A stretch of DNA of 64,000 bases from Algoriphagus sp. TR-M9 (GCF_027594545.1 NZ_CP115160.1:2923001-2987000); one strand, 5' to 3'. Shown: positions 33,899 to 41,400, counted from the stretch's first letter. The notes: generated from the letters alone by a model not told the origin. Numbers and translations: made by a program.

Positions 33899-34591
33899 AT
33901 GGAAAAGACAAATTTATTCGATTCACCAATTAAGATATTAGGAGGCTCCATATTGCTAGTTGAAGGTATTCTAGCCATCGTGTTGGCAAAGGGAAATTTA
34001 GATGCTAGTCACAAATCATGGATTATCATAGGGATGCTGGTAGCTTTGTTTTTGACAATTGTTAGTGCTGTTTTGATGCATTGGATTGACAATAGGCAAT
34101 CACTTCCTTCAGTCACTAAAGACACTGAATACAAAACTTATGAGTATGATGTTTTTATTGCATTTCCTATTGCAGCTATAAAAAGCAAAGTAGAAAGGGC
34201 TGAGATTAACGAATTTGCTAATAATCTAGAAACAGAACTTAAAAAGATAGGCTATAAAAGAATCTTCAATGCCTCTTTACATTTTTCTAATAATCATGAG
34301 CACCAACCACCTAAAGTCGCAGCTAAAACTGATTTAGAAGCAATTGAAAAAAGTAGAAATTTTCTTTTAATATACCCTGTTAAGACTCCAACGAGTGCAC
34401 TAATTGAGTTGGGATTCGCAATGGGAGGTCAAAAAAATATAATTATGTGTTCAGTTGACATTCATACTTTACCTTTTTTGGCTAGAGGATTTAGTGAAGC
34501 TTTTCGCAATGTCAACTATTTAGAATATTCCGATAATGAGCATTTAATAAATATGCTTGTTGAGAATAATGAAGAATACTTTAAAAAGTAA
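33899..34591 (+). CDS. Cassette 4: two-TM protein with TIR/deoxyribosyltransferase-like domain
   Basis: A 230-residue protein. Two transmembrane helices lie at ~12-31 and ~40-61. A linker leads to a cytoplasmic domain beginning YDVFIAFPIAA (~83) and containing IEKSRNFLLIYPVKTPTSALIELGFAMGG (~149-177). The S/T-x-x-x-x-E pattern (E170 in SALIELGFA) is the typical glutamate position of nucleoside 2-deoxyribosyltransferase and TIR-like NAD-processing folds. A membrane-anchored NAD- or nucleotide-cleaving effector is a plausible reading. Function has not been shown. The cassette start is 22 bp upstream, and the attC-like site starts 3 bp after the stop. Interpreted together with cassettes 2 and 3, defence is likely. 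Confidence 0.7.
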   Translation: MEKTNLFDSPIKILGGSILLVEGILAIVLAKGNLDASHKSWIIIGMLVALFLTIVSAVLMHWIDNRQSLPSVTKDTEYKTYEYDVFIAFPIAAIKSKVERAEINEFANNLETELKKIGYKRIFNASLHFSNNHEHQPPKVAAKTDLEAIEKSRNFLLIYPVKTPTSALIELGFAMGGQKNIIMCSVDIHTLPFLARGFSEAFRNVNYLEYSDNEHLINMLVENNEEYFKK

Positions 34592-34593
34592 AC

Positions 34594-34648
34594 TAAACCC
34601 AACAAAACCTAAACTGCATTAAAACGCAGCTTAGCCACAACGTTGTAG
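34594..34648 (+). other. attC-like site 4
   Basis: Left box TAAACCCAAC (34594-34603) exactly complements the cassette-4 edge GTTGGGTTTA. Right box is GTTGTAGTGC (34642-34651). Inner stem CTAA-A-CTGC / GCAG-C-TTAG. At 55 bp it is the shortest site. Confidence 0.85.
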
Positions 34649-34686
34649 TGCATTTTGACCAACGAGCTATTTAAATTTGGAATAAA

Positions 34687-35748
34687 ATGAAATTAGTATC
34701 TAGCAAAAGAATATTGATACATTTATTATTTACGCTTCAGATTACTGTATTACAAGCCCAAACAAATAGTGAGGAATATAAAAGTGAAGTAATAACTATT
34801 GACGGGTTACAAACACAATACCTTGATTTCGGAGGTGAAGGTTTAAGTGTAATATTAATCCACTCTGAAGGCTGGGATGCTTTTACATATAAAGATTTTG
34901 GACCACTCTTAACTAAAAACAATAGGGTTTTGGCCATTACTAGGCCAGGATATGGAAATTCCGATATAAAAGCATATGATGTTAAAAGTCAAGGTGACCA
35001 TCTCATCAAATTTGTAGATGCACTTAAAATAGAGCGAGCTGTTTTTATTGGTAATTCTTCTGTTTCAGCAGAGTTAACATATTTGGCTGAAAACTTTCCA
35101 CAAAGAGTTGCAGGAATTGTTTACTTAAATGGATTAGCAGTACCGTGGTTAGAGGAACATTATAAAGACCCGTTTAAGAGTTTTGAAATGTTTTTAAGGG
35201 CAAGTCCCAGCTCCAATCCCCAAACTAATTTTATTGATGTTAGCGAAGCTAGAAGAACTTATCGACCTAGCCATTATAAATCCAATTCAGTAAAAATTAA
35301 TGTTCCAGCTTTAGCTATTGTAAATAAATATGGCCTGCAAGGATCAGAAAAAGGACATGGTGCATTAGTATTTGTAGGTTCTCCTTTTATGGAAGAAGTC
35401 CGAAACGAGATTCCGCCTTCACCAACGAAAGAATTCTTAAATAAAATAGCTGATGACCCTGTATTTAGAAGTGAATTAATCAACAATATTCAGGATTCTG
35501 TTGCGAGAATCTATTTTCAAAAACTAGCCAATGATACGGTAATGCAAAGAAAGGTGTATGAATACCATACCCAATCTACATACCCCGCAATGCTTGAAGC
35601 TCAAGAAAAACTTAAAAATGCATTTGGTAAAAATTTACGCCTTGTAAGGATTGATGTCGATCAAATTGTGGGATATGAATATAGAGATGCTCCAGAGCTA
35701 GTTATTGAGCCTATTAAGAAATTCCTAAAACAAATAAATTCGGAATAA
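34687..35748 (+). CDS. Cassette 5: exported alpha/beta-hydrolase-fold protein with atypical active site
   Basis: A 353-residue protein with a signal peptide (LIHLLFTLQITVLQAQT). The fold is recognisable from QYLDFGGEGLSVILIHSEGWDAFTYKDFGPLL and AITRPGYGNSD. The nucleophile elbow reads GNSSVS, so the second glycine of GxSxG is missing. Near the C-terminus, where the catalytic histidine is expected, VGYEYRDAPELVIEPI has tyrosine. The protein may be a non-catalytic member or use another arrangement. Export is unexpected for a defence gene. It is very A/T-rich. Start is 45 bp after the cassette edge, and the attC-like box starts 7 bp after the stop. Confidence 0.75.
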   Translation: MKLVSSKRILIHLLFTLQITVLQAQTNSEEYKSEVITIDGLQTQYLDFGGEGLSVILIHSEGWDAFTYKDFGPLLTKNNRVLAITRPGYGNSDIKAYDVKSQGDHLIKFVDALKIERAVFIGNSSVSAELTYLAENFPQRVAGIVYLNGLAVPWLEEHYKDPFKSFEMFLRASPSSNPQTNFIDVSEARRTYRPSHYKSNSVKINVPALAIVNKYGLQGSEKGHGALVFVGSPFMEEVRNEIPPSPTKEFLNKIADDPVFRSELINNIQDSVARIYFQKLANDTVMQRKVYEYHTQSTYPAMLEAQEKLKNAFGKNLRLVRIDVDQIVGYEYRDAPELVIEPIKKFLKQINSE

Positions 35749-35755
35749 TAAAAAC

Positions 35756-35888
35756 GCACTACAACACAGCATATAGCTTATGGTGGGTGAACGGCTGCCA
35801 GCAAGGTTTTCGCTCCGTAGCCAACTTTGATTTCGGGGGACAGGAAAGTGCTTCGTAAACGCCACAAGCCATATGCAAACCGTTGCCA
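35756..35888 (+). other. attC-like site 5
   Basis: Left box GCACTACAAC (35756-35765) exactly complements the cassette-5 edge GTTGTAGTGC. Right box is GTTGCCACC (35882-35890). Inner stem GCATATAGCTTATGG against CCACAAGCCATATGC. 133 bp. Confidence 0.85.
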
Positions 35889-35924
35889 CCAATGCAAAAA
35901 AGACAGACAAACAGAATTTTAAAT

Positions 35925-36719
35925 ATGAAGAGAACACTACTCCTTTTCCTGACCTTGACAATTTTATCAGGATGTGAATTCATTAGTAACACATTTGACT
36001 ACAAAGACAAGACAGAAGAATTTGTCGAAGCTCTTCTACAAGAGAACTATGACAGATGTGTGGAACTATTCGCCATGGGACACGAAATGGCGAGAAACAC
36101 CAACCCCGACAGTTTGAAAGCAGGATTAGGGAACTTCAGAAATCTCGTTGTTGACAATTTTGGTTCAGAATTAGATTACTCTTTGATGAAGTCCGAAAAG
36201 ACTTGGTCGACCATTGAAGAGAATAATACTCCTCCAAACACAACAGTAGTTTTAGTGCAATTTTCAAATGAAACCCACTTTGGAGTATTTAAGGTTTTAT
36301 TTGACGACCAGACAAAGAAAATCCTGAACATAAATACTCTTGACGTTAAGGAGCAAATACCGAACATGACCCTATTTTGGCTTTTTGGACTAATCGTTAT
36401 CTGCGTTCCTATTTTCAATATTTACGTCATCCGACTCATTAAGAAAAGTGACCTAAAGAAAAAGTGGTTGAAATATATCGCACTTGTGTTTTTTAACGTC
36501 CCTGCGATAACATACAGTGCGGTCGGTGGATTTTCTTTCAGCCTTTTAAGTTTCCAAATTCTCTTAGGAATGAGCTTCAACTATATGGGTTATTTAAACT
36601 CAGCTTGGACTTTAGGAATTCCTCTCGGTGGACTTTATTGGTTATGGAAAATTAAGACAAGAAAACCAAACGAAGACGTTGAACAAGTAGAACTAGACAA
36701 AACTGAAGAAGAAAAATAA
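35925..36719 (+). CDS. Cassette 6: lipoprotein with DUF3887-like domain and C-terminal membrane helices
   Basis: 264 residues when started at ATG 35925, which opens a signal peptide with lipobox LSGC (C17). An upstream frame adds 14 non-signal residues. Residues ~25-130 resemble DUF3887 (KTEEFVEALLQENYDRCVELF), a small alpha/beta domain of unknown role. Three or four hydrophobic segments follow from residue ~140 (TLFWLFGLIVICVPIFNIYVI and YIALVFFNVPAITYS), and the end is charged. A lipoprotein that also spans a membrane is odd, so the N-terminal cysteine may be incidental. Start is 43 bp after the cassette edge, and the attC-like site begins 11 bp after the stop. Confidence 0.7.
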   Translation: MKRTLLLFLTLTILSGCEFISNTFDYKDKTEEFVEALLQENYDRCVELFAMGHEMARNTNPDSLKAGLGNFRNLVVDNFGSELDYSLMKSEKTWSTIEENNTPPNTTVVLVQFSNETHFGVFKVLFDDQTKKILNINTLDVKEQIPNMTLFWLFGLIVICVPIFNIYVIRLIKKSDLKKKWLKYIALVFFNVPAITYSAVGGFSFSLLSFQILLGMSFNYMGYLNSAWTLGIPLGGLYWLWKIKTRKPNEDVEQVELDKTEEEK

Positions 36720-36729
36720 AAAAGCACAT

Positions 36730-36789
36730 GGTGGCAACACCTAGGTTTTCGTCGCGTGCGTAGCACGAACGATGAAACCGCTGTTGCAC
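36730..36789 (+). other. attC-like site 6 (last recognisable)
   Basis: Left box GGTGGCAAC (36730-36738) exactly complements the cassette-6 edge GTTGCCACC. The inner stem GGTTTTCGTCG / CGATGAAACC encloses a perfect CGTGC-GTA-GCACG hairpin. Right box GTTGCACTGCC (36783) does not fit GTTRRRY, and I did not find its partner downstream. Confidence 0.75.
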
Positions 36790-36790
36790 T

Positions 36791-36819
36791 GCCTGTCCCG
36801 ATAGCGCAGTGTATCGGGA
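36791..36819 (-). repeat. 21-bp-type hairpin module (reverse orientation, long loop)
   Basis: GCCTGTCCCGAT ... ATCGGGA, the reverse complement of the CCCGA...TCGGGACAGGC module, with a longer loop. It abuts the right edge of attC-like site 6. Confidence 0.6.
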
Positions 36820-37020
36820 GAACCGGAGAGGTTCTTATGGGGATTGAGTCAGGGTTTTAGGGTTTTTTGCAATTTCGAATAATTCAAAAATTCTGTTCGA
36901 AATTGTTTAGCAGGTTCAAAAAGTCATTCGGTTATAGATTTTTCATCGCTCCCAGATCCGTTTGGAAAGGTTTTTTTTATGATTAGGACATAGGTTTCCC
37001 CGCCCGACAAAAATCAGGAA

Positions 37021-37290
37021 TTAAAATTGGGTTGCGACTTTGGGAAAGACGGCTTTCGGAGGTCCTCTTTTGGGCAGACGCTGAATACTCACCATGCTTT
37101 CCTTCTGGCAGCAAGGGCAGTACCTCGGATTGTAGATTTCCAATACTCTGGGTTCAGGTTCCATAATTGGAATTCCGAGTTCCCGGTGGATCAGCGAGAT
37201 CGTGACCTGCTTGGCAGAGCTTCCCAAAATACCGAAGTGCCTGATGCGGACCAATCCTTTGGGCAGTATCCCGATTCTCGAGACAGGCAT
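37021..37290 (-). pseudogene. IS91-family transposase C-terminal remnant
   Basis: Minus-strand frame of 89 residues. After a short stretch encoded by an inserted hairpin module (MPVSRIG), it reads ILPKGLVRIRHFGILGSSAK, which matches the C-terminal part of IS91-type (Y2) transposases. Later it carries a CPCC zinc-ribbon-like motif and a normal stop. The catalytic HUH and two-tyrosine region is absent, so this is a fragment. The upstream sequence (37290-37404) does not continue the protein in any frame I could follow. IS91 elements transpose by rolling circle and can carry neighbours along. Confidence 0.6.
37270..37289 (+). repeat. 21-bp-type hairpin module inside the IS91 remnant
   Basis: CCCGATTCTCGAGACAGGCA, a degenerate copy of the CCCGA-N4-TCGGGRCAGGC module, at the point where the transposase frame loses similarity. 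Confidence 0.6.
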
Positions 37291-37496
37291 TGCGGCTTGC
37301 TAACAGACTTCACCAACACGCCTGTAAGGAATACCGAATACTCCGGCACAGGCATTCCACCTTCTGGAATTATTTGGTATTTCGATACCAGGTGCCCATG
37401 CTAGGCACACACAATTGGAAGGGTATATGAGGGATTAAAAAGACTGATTTTACTAAACGTTCCAACCATTTGCACTAAAAACACATCTTTTATTTG

Positions 37497-38474
37497 ATGA
37501 AGAAACTTTCCCTAACCCTTATACTTATAGGCTTCCTTTTCGCTTCTACCAAGAGCAAGGCCCAAGAAAACTACCTGAACTACCATTCAAAAGTGATTGA
37601 ATACGAAAAGTTAATTGTTGAAGGGAAATACACTACTGCAATTAACCTACTTGATTCTCTATTCAAACAATTTGATTTCTTGTTTCTAAGAGATGTCAAA
37701 GTTGCTGCTGAACTCAGTGCATTTGAGAAAGATTATAAATCAGGATTAAAGTTTGCTAGGCTGGGGATTAAGGCTGGTTGGACACTAAAAAGCATCAACA
37801 AAAATGGCAACCTGAGGTCATTAAGGAAACAACCGGAATGGACTAAATTAATGTCAACATATGACTCCCTTCACAAAATCTACTTATCAAGACTTAATAT
37901 TCAGCTAAAAGAGCAAGTCCACGAAATGTTTAAAAAAGACCAGAAAAAAGCATTTGGGGCATTACTTAGAATTGGACAAAAGGCTAAAAGGAGATATTCT
38001 GAAATAAAATTTGCCCCCCATAGCGAACATCAGTTAGAGGAACTAGGGAAAATTTTAGATGAATTTGGTTACCCTGGTGAACGGTTAATTGGGAATAACT
38101 TATGGGGCTCTGTGATTTTAAGTCATCATAATTCAATATCAGTGAATTATAATTCGAAAGACACTTTATATGATCATTTAAAGCCAAGATTATTGAATGC
38201 ATTGGAGCAAGGAGAAATATCACCCTATGAATTAGCTCAAATAGAGGACTGGCGAATTGCTGCTTTGAACGAACATGAATTAACATCATATGGATTTCTT
38301 GGAGCCATTCCAGACAATATAGTTCTTGAAACTATAAATAAGAATAGAGCTAATATTGGGCTAAGGAGCATTGAGCTTAGGAATGAATTAATAGATGTTG
38401 AAAATGAAACAGGAATGAACCTACATCTACCTAAAGGATGGCAGAACGGGAAAATAAAAATTCAAGAAAAATAA
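37497..38474 (+). CDS. Exported protein, possibly DUF6624-like
   Basis: 325 residues from ATG 37497 (an upstream TTG is not needed). The signal peptide ends FLFASTKSKAQ. Residues ~25-110 look like helical TPR-type repeats (FLFLRDVKVAAELSAFEKDYKSGLKFARLG). The C-terminal part (LEELGKILDEFGYPGERLIGNNLWGSVILSHH... ELAQIEDWRIAALNEHELTSYGFLG) resembles the DUF6624 pattern. Composition is A/T-rich, like the cassettes. The next gene starts 7 bp later, so the two are probably co-transcribed. Function unknown. Confidence 0.65.
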   Translation: MKKLSLTLILIGFLFASTKSKAQENYLNYHSKVIEYEKLIVEGKYTTAINLLDSLFKQFDFLFLRDVKVAAELSAFEKDYKSGLKFARLGIKAGWTLKSINKNGNLRSLRKQPEWTKLMSTYDSLHKIYLSRLNIQLKEQVHEMFKKDQKKAFGALLRIGQKAKRRYSEIKFAPHSEHQLEELGKILDEFGYPGERLIGNNLWGSVILSHHNSISVNYNSKDTLYDHLKPRLLNALEQGEISPYELAQIEDWRIAALNEHELTSYGFLGAIPDNIVLETINKNRANIGLRSIELRNELIDVENETGMNLHLPKGWQNGKIKIQEK

Positions 38475-38481
38475 ACACGAT

Positions 38482-38973
38482 ATGAAATATTCTCTTTGCA
38501 TAATACTTTTTTTGACTGCTTCAATTAATTCTTTAGCTCAAGAAAAACCTGACGTTCCTCTTAAATCTATTGACGGAATTATCAATGAACTACTTGATCA
38601 AATAACCATAGAAAAGGGTGAGAAAATGGATACTACGGCAATTAGGAATCTATTCCATCCATCAGCCATATTTACAGTTGCTGATTCTACAAATGCTGAA
38701 ACTTTATCACTTGATGATTTCCTCACCCTCCTGAAAGATCCTTACTATGAAGAAGGATATCTTGAAAAAGAAATCCATAAAGTTGTGGATGAATACAATG
38801 GCATTGCTCAGGTATTCGAGACTTTTTATGGTAAGGACTCTGAGGGAGTTGAAGAAAAAGGAATAAACAGCTATCAATTGACGTATTATGGTGGCCGATG
38901 GTGGATAGTTAGCCTCTTATGGACTTTAGAATCTAAAAATGTCAGAATACCTGCAAAATATGGTGGAGAATAA
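38482..38973 (+). CDS. Exported NTF2/SnoaL-like small protein
   Basis: 163 residues with a signal peptide (LFLTASINSLAQE). The mature part has the order typical of NTF2-like folds: an N-terminal helix (DGIINELLDQITIEKGEKMDTTAIRNLF), HPSAIFTVAD, then strands ending in the YGGRWWIVSLLWTLE segment. Such domains bind small molecules or act as small enzymes, and nothing indicates which. A/T-rich. GTTGCCA at 38977 and an apparent group II intron end follow directly after the stop. Confidence 0.7.
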   Translation: MKYSLCIILFLTASINSLAQEKPDVPLKSIDGIINELLDQITIEKGEKMDTTAIRNLFHPSAIFTVADSTNAETLSLDDFLTLLKDPYYEEGYLEKEIHKVVDEYNGIAQVFETFYGKDSEGVEEKGINSYQLTYYGGRWWIVSLLWTLESKNVRIPAKYGGE

Positions 38974-38983
38974 AAAGTTGCCA

Positions 38984-39070
38984 GTCGAGTAGCCCGACCT
39001 GAGCTAATTGGCTCAGGTTGAGGCTCTCACACCACCGTATCCCGATTCACGGGATAGGCAGTACGGGTCT
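38984..39070 (-). mobile_element. Possible 3' end of a group II intron (remnant)
   Basis: Read on the minus strand: GACCCGTACT, then an inserted hairpin module, then TACGGTGGTGTGAGAGCC, the hairpin CCTGAGC-CAATTA-GCTCAGG and GGGCTACTCGAC. A GTACGGTGGTGTGAGAG segment followed by a hairpin and a final CTACTCGA- is the look of the 3' end (after the intron ORF, domains V/VI region) of bacterial group II introns. The expected reverse-transcriptase ORF upstream is absent, because the AraC gene lies there. Identification is from memory of such sequences, so moderate confidence. Confidence 0.45.
39041..39060 (+). repeat. 21-bp-type hairpin module within the intron remnant
   Basis: CCCGATTCACGGGATAGGCA (stem TATCCCG / CGGGATA). 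It is flanked by GTA on both sides, as if inserted into CCGTAC with a 3-bp duplication. Confidence 0.65.
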
Positions 39071-39071
39071 T

Positions 39072-39092
39072 CCCGATGCATCGGGACAGGCT
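39072..39092 (+). repeat. 21-bp-type hairpin module
   Basis: CCCGATGCATCGGGACAGGCT followed by GT. The core CCCGATGCATCGGG is a perfect palindrome. Confidence 0.7.
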
Positions 39093-39165
39093 GTAGTGCC
39101 CTAAAATCCCTACTAATCCAAGCACTAAACTGCTGTTCGTCACCTAGAAAAGACCTCCTGAATCA

Positions 39166-40287
39166 ATGATATACCTAATCGGAATAGTCATCACTTCCTT
39201 CCTGTTAATCATTTTGTTGACGAAAAAAGGAAAAAGCCTTGCTGACAAAATACTTTTCTCTTGGCTTTGTGTGATTTTGGTCCAATTGATTTTATTTTCC
39301 ATTATTTCCTCAAACCACTATTTAGAATTCCCATACCTTTTGGGACTTGAAATACCATTCCCTCTCTTGCATGGGCCTTTTCTTTTCCTCTACACCTCAG
39401 TACTCACCACGGGGCACTTTGGCAAGCCAAAAATATATCTCCATTTTCTACCCTATTTCCTAGCACTTATAGCTACCATTCCATTTATAAGCCTCAGCCT
39501 GGAAGAGAAAATCCTTGTTTACCAAAATGAAGGCGAAGGTTTTGAGACCGTATCTACCCTTATTTTTGTTGGTATTATCCTATCTGGCATTACCTACACT
39601 ATTTTATCACTGCGAGCTTTAGCCATTCATAAAAAGCGGATTAAAGACAATTTTTCTTCCTTAGAAAAAATAAACCTACAATGGCTTTTTAGATTAGTCA
39701 TCGGATTAGCCTGCATCTGGGTACTGGCTTTCTTTGCTGATGATGAAATTATTTTTTCCACAGTAGTACTGTTCGTGGTTTTTATTGGTTTTTACGGCAT
39801 TAAGCAAGTAGGAATTTTTACTAACCCACAAGCGTTTGAGTTTTCTTCCACAATTGGATCCAATAAGTCTGCTGAGCTACCCCATGCCCAGCCCGAAAAT
39901 TCCAAGTATGAAAAGTCCACATTAACAGACAGGCAACTCAGAACTATCCATGCTGAATTGGTGCATGTGATGAAGCAAAAGAAATTATTCCTCACACCCG
40001 AGCTGACATTGACAATGCTTGCCGAAGAACTTGAAACACATCCCAACACCCTTTCTCAAGTTATCAATTCGATCGAGCAAAAAAACTTTTTCGATTATGT
40101 CAATTCATTGAGAATTGAAGAATTCAAGGAACGTATAGCCATTCCCGACAATCAAAAATTTACACTTTTATCTCTTGCTTATGCCTGTGGGTTTAACTCG
40201 AAAACATCTTTCAATAGAAATTTCAAAAACCTGACAGGTAAATCCCCATCCGAGTATCTGAAAGAAAACAAGGCAATGCTCGAATAA
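39166..40287 (+). CDS. AraC-family regulator with membrane-embedded N-terminus
   Basis: A 373-residue protein. About seven hydrophobic helices span residues ~1-220 (IYLIGIVITSFLLIILLT... WLFRLVIGLACIWVLAF). A linker leads to a C-terminal AraC-type DNA-binding domain (~265-370) with two helix-turn-helix units (LTMLAEELETHPNTLSQVIN and LLSLAYACGFNSKTSFNRNF). Such regulators in Bacteroidota sense envelope or small-molecule cues and act locally. Targets may be the alpha/beta hydrolase gene 121 bp downstream and its partner. No cognate operator was found. Confidence 0.85.
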   Translation: MIYLIGIVITSFLLIILLTKKGKSLADKILFSWLCVILVQLILFSIISSNHYLEFPYLLGLEIPFPLLHGPFLFLYTSVLTTGHFGKPKIYLHFLPYFLALIATIPFISLSLEEKILVYQNEGEGFETVSTLIFVGIILSGITYTILSLRALAIHKKRIKDNFSSLEKINLQWLFRLVIGLACIWVLAFFADDEIIFSTVVLFVVFIGFYGIKQVGIFTNPQAFEFSSTIGSNKSAELPHAQPENSKYEKSTLTDRQLRTIHAELVHVMKQKKLFLTPELTLTMLAEELETHPNTLSQVINSIEQKNFFDYVNSLRIEEFKERIAIPDNQKFTLLSLAYACGFNSKTSFNRNFKNLTGKSPSEYLKENKAMLE

Positions 40288-40408
40288 GGGGTTGATTATT
40301 AAGATAATATTGGCCAAATAAATAAAGAAACAGGTTCCACTTTTCATTTTGGGGCGATTCACAAACAGCGAAAGCTGACTTTTACATCGTTTTAAAAACT
40401 TGAAAAGT

Positions 40409-41395
40409 ATGAACTTAAAGACTCTGACAGTCATAGGGTTGGCTTGCACCCTGCTCATTTCCTGCGAAATGGATCTTGACATGAATGAGCCGGGAAACTT
40501 AGTTCCAAAAACCGTGACAGAAGACCCCAGTTTGCCGTCCCTATCCCTGAATGGTACAAGCCTTCATGCCCAGACCTACGGAAATCCTGCTAATGCCATG
40601 GTCATTTTCCTGCATGGTGGCCCCGGTGCAGATTACCGAAACGGACTAAACGTACGGCAGCTCGCAGATGATGGTTATTACGTTGTCTTCTACGACCAGC
40701 GTGGTACTGGCTTGTCCCAGCGCCACGATAAAAACACCTACTCCATCCAACTCTACTTAGATGACCTCACTGCTGTGATCGAACACTACAGGACTTCTAC
40801 CAATCAAAAAGTTTTCCTTTTCGGTCACTCATGGGGAGCTATGCTTGCCGCAGCTTACATCAATGCCTATCCTGACAGGATTGATGGGGCTATATTCGCT
40901 GAGGCGGGTGGGTTCAACAAACAACTATTGGACGAGTATGGGGAAGCAAGCCGGAAACTGAACCTCTTTTCGGAAATCACAAATGATGTCCTGTATTACG
41001 ATCAGTTCCTAACCGGGCGTGAAAATGAACATGAAATACTGGATTACAAGTTGGCCATAGCATCAAGTTTCTCTTATGCAGAAGGCAATGACGAGGGGAT
41101 TGAAGGGGCCTCCCCTTTTTGGAGAAATGGAGCAGGCGTATTGCAGGCCTTTATGGATATTTCAGAAAATGAAGGGTTTTACTTTACCACCAACCTCAAT
41201 CAATATCAGACCAAGGTCCTCTTTCTGTATGGTGAAAACAACAAATCCTATGGGTTGAGCTTTGCGCAAAAAGAAGCGTCATTTTTTCCCAGTTCAGAAA
41301 TTGTGCAAATAGCCGACACCGGGCATGAAATGATTTATTTCAAATGGGATTCGGTTCACCCTGCCGTTCTTGGCTATTTAAATTCACTAAACTAA
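40409..41395 (+). CDS. Alpha/beta hydrolase lipoprotein (proline-iminopeptidase-like)
   Basis: 328 residues from ATG 40409. A TTG three codons earlier is the less likely start. The signal peptide carries lipobox LISC (C19). The fold shows IFLHGGPGADYRNG, YDQRGTGLSQ, the nucleophile elbow FGHSWGAMLA, a late acidic segment and ADTGHEMIYF with the histidine. The HGGPG and DQRGxGxS signature is that of the S33 prolyl-iminopeptidase-like group. As an outer-membrane or inner-membrane lipoprotein it may degrade peptides or esters outside the cytoplasm. It is followed 5 bp later by the beta-barrel gene. Confidence 0.82.
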   Translation: MNLKTLTVIGLACTLLISCEMDLDMNEPGNLVPKTVTEDPSLPSLSLNGTSLHAQTYGNPANAMVIFLHGGPGADYRNGLNVRQLADDGYYVVFYDQRGTGLSQRHDKNTYSIQLYLDDLTAVIEHYRTSTNQKVFLFGHSWGAMLAAAYINAYPDRIDGAIFAEAGGFNKQLLDEYGEASRKLNLFSEITNDVLYYDQFLTGRENEHEILDYKLAIASSFSYAEGNDEGIEGASPFWRNGAGVLQAFMDISENEGFYFTTNLNQYQTKVLFLYGENNKSYGLSFAQKEASFFPSSEIVQIADTGHEMIYFKWDSVHPAVLGYLNSLN

Positions 41396-41400
41396 AGACC

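Larger units (their letters stand above)
29670..36793 (+). mobile_element. Integron-like cassette array (six gene cassettes)
   Basis: Six single-ORF cassettes lie in tandem, all on the plus strand, directly after the recombinase. Cassette edges, cut between G and TT, are 29760-30524, 30525-32119, 32120-33877, 33878-34642, 34643-35882 and 35883-36783. Each cassette begins with a GTT-led sequence and, after its ORF, has the exact reverse complement (9-10 bp ending AAC). This is what circular excision of attC-type cassettes predicts. Between genes lie imperfect palindromes of 55-197 bp. The cassette DNA is visibly more A/T-rich than the flanks. Only three cassettes have a strict GTTRRRY right box. 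Confidence 0.8.
36720..37496. other. Gene-poor region at the far end of the array
   Basis: A 777-bp stretch without an intact gene. It holds attC-like site 6, two 21-bp hairpin modules (36791-36819 and 37270-37289) and the IS91-family remnant at 37021-37290. The stretch 36830-37020 shows nothing recognisable. Confidence 0.6.

Noticed and set aside
37021..37404. Plus-strand frame of 125 codons in the IS91 remnant
   Set aside because: The minus-strand frame carries the recognisable transposase end. The plus frame is its shadow and includes a hairpin module.
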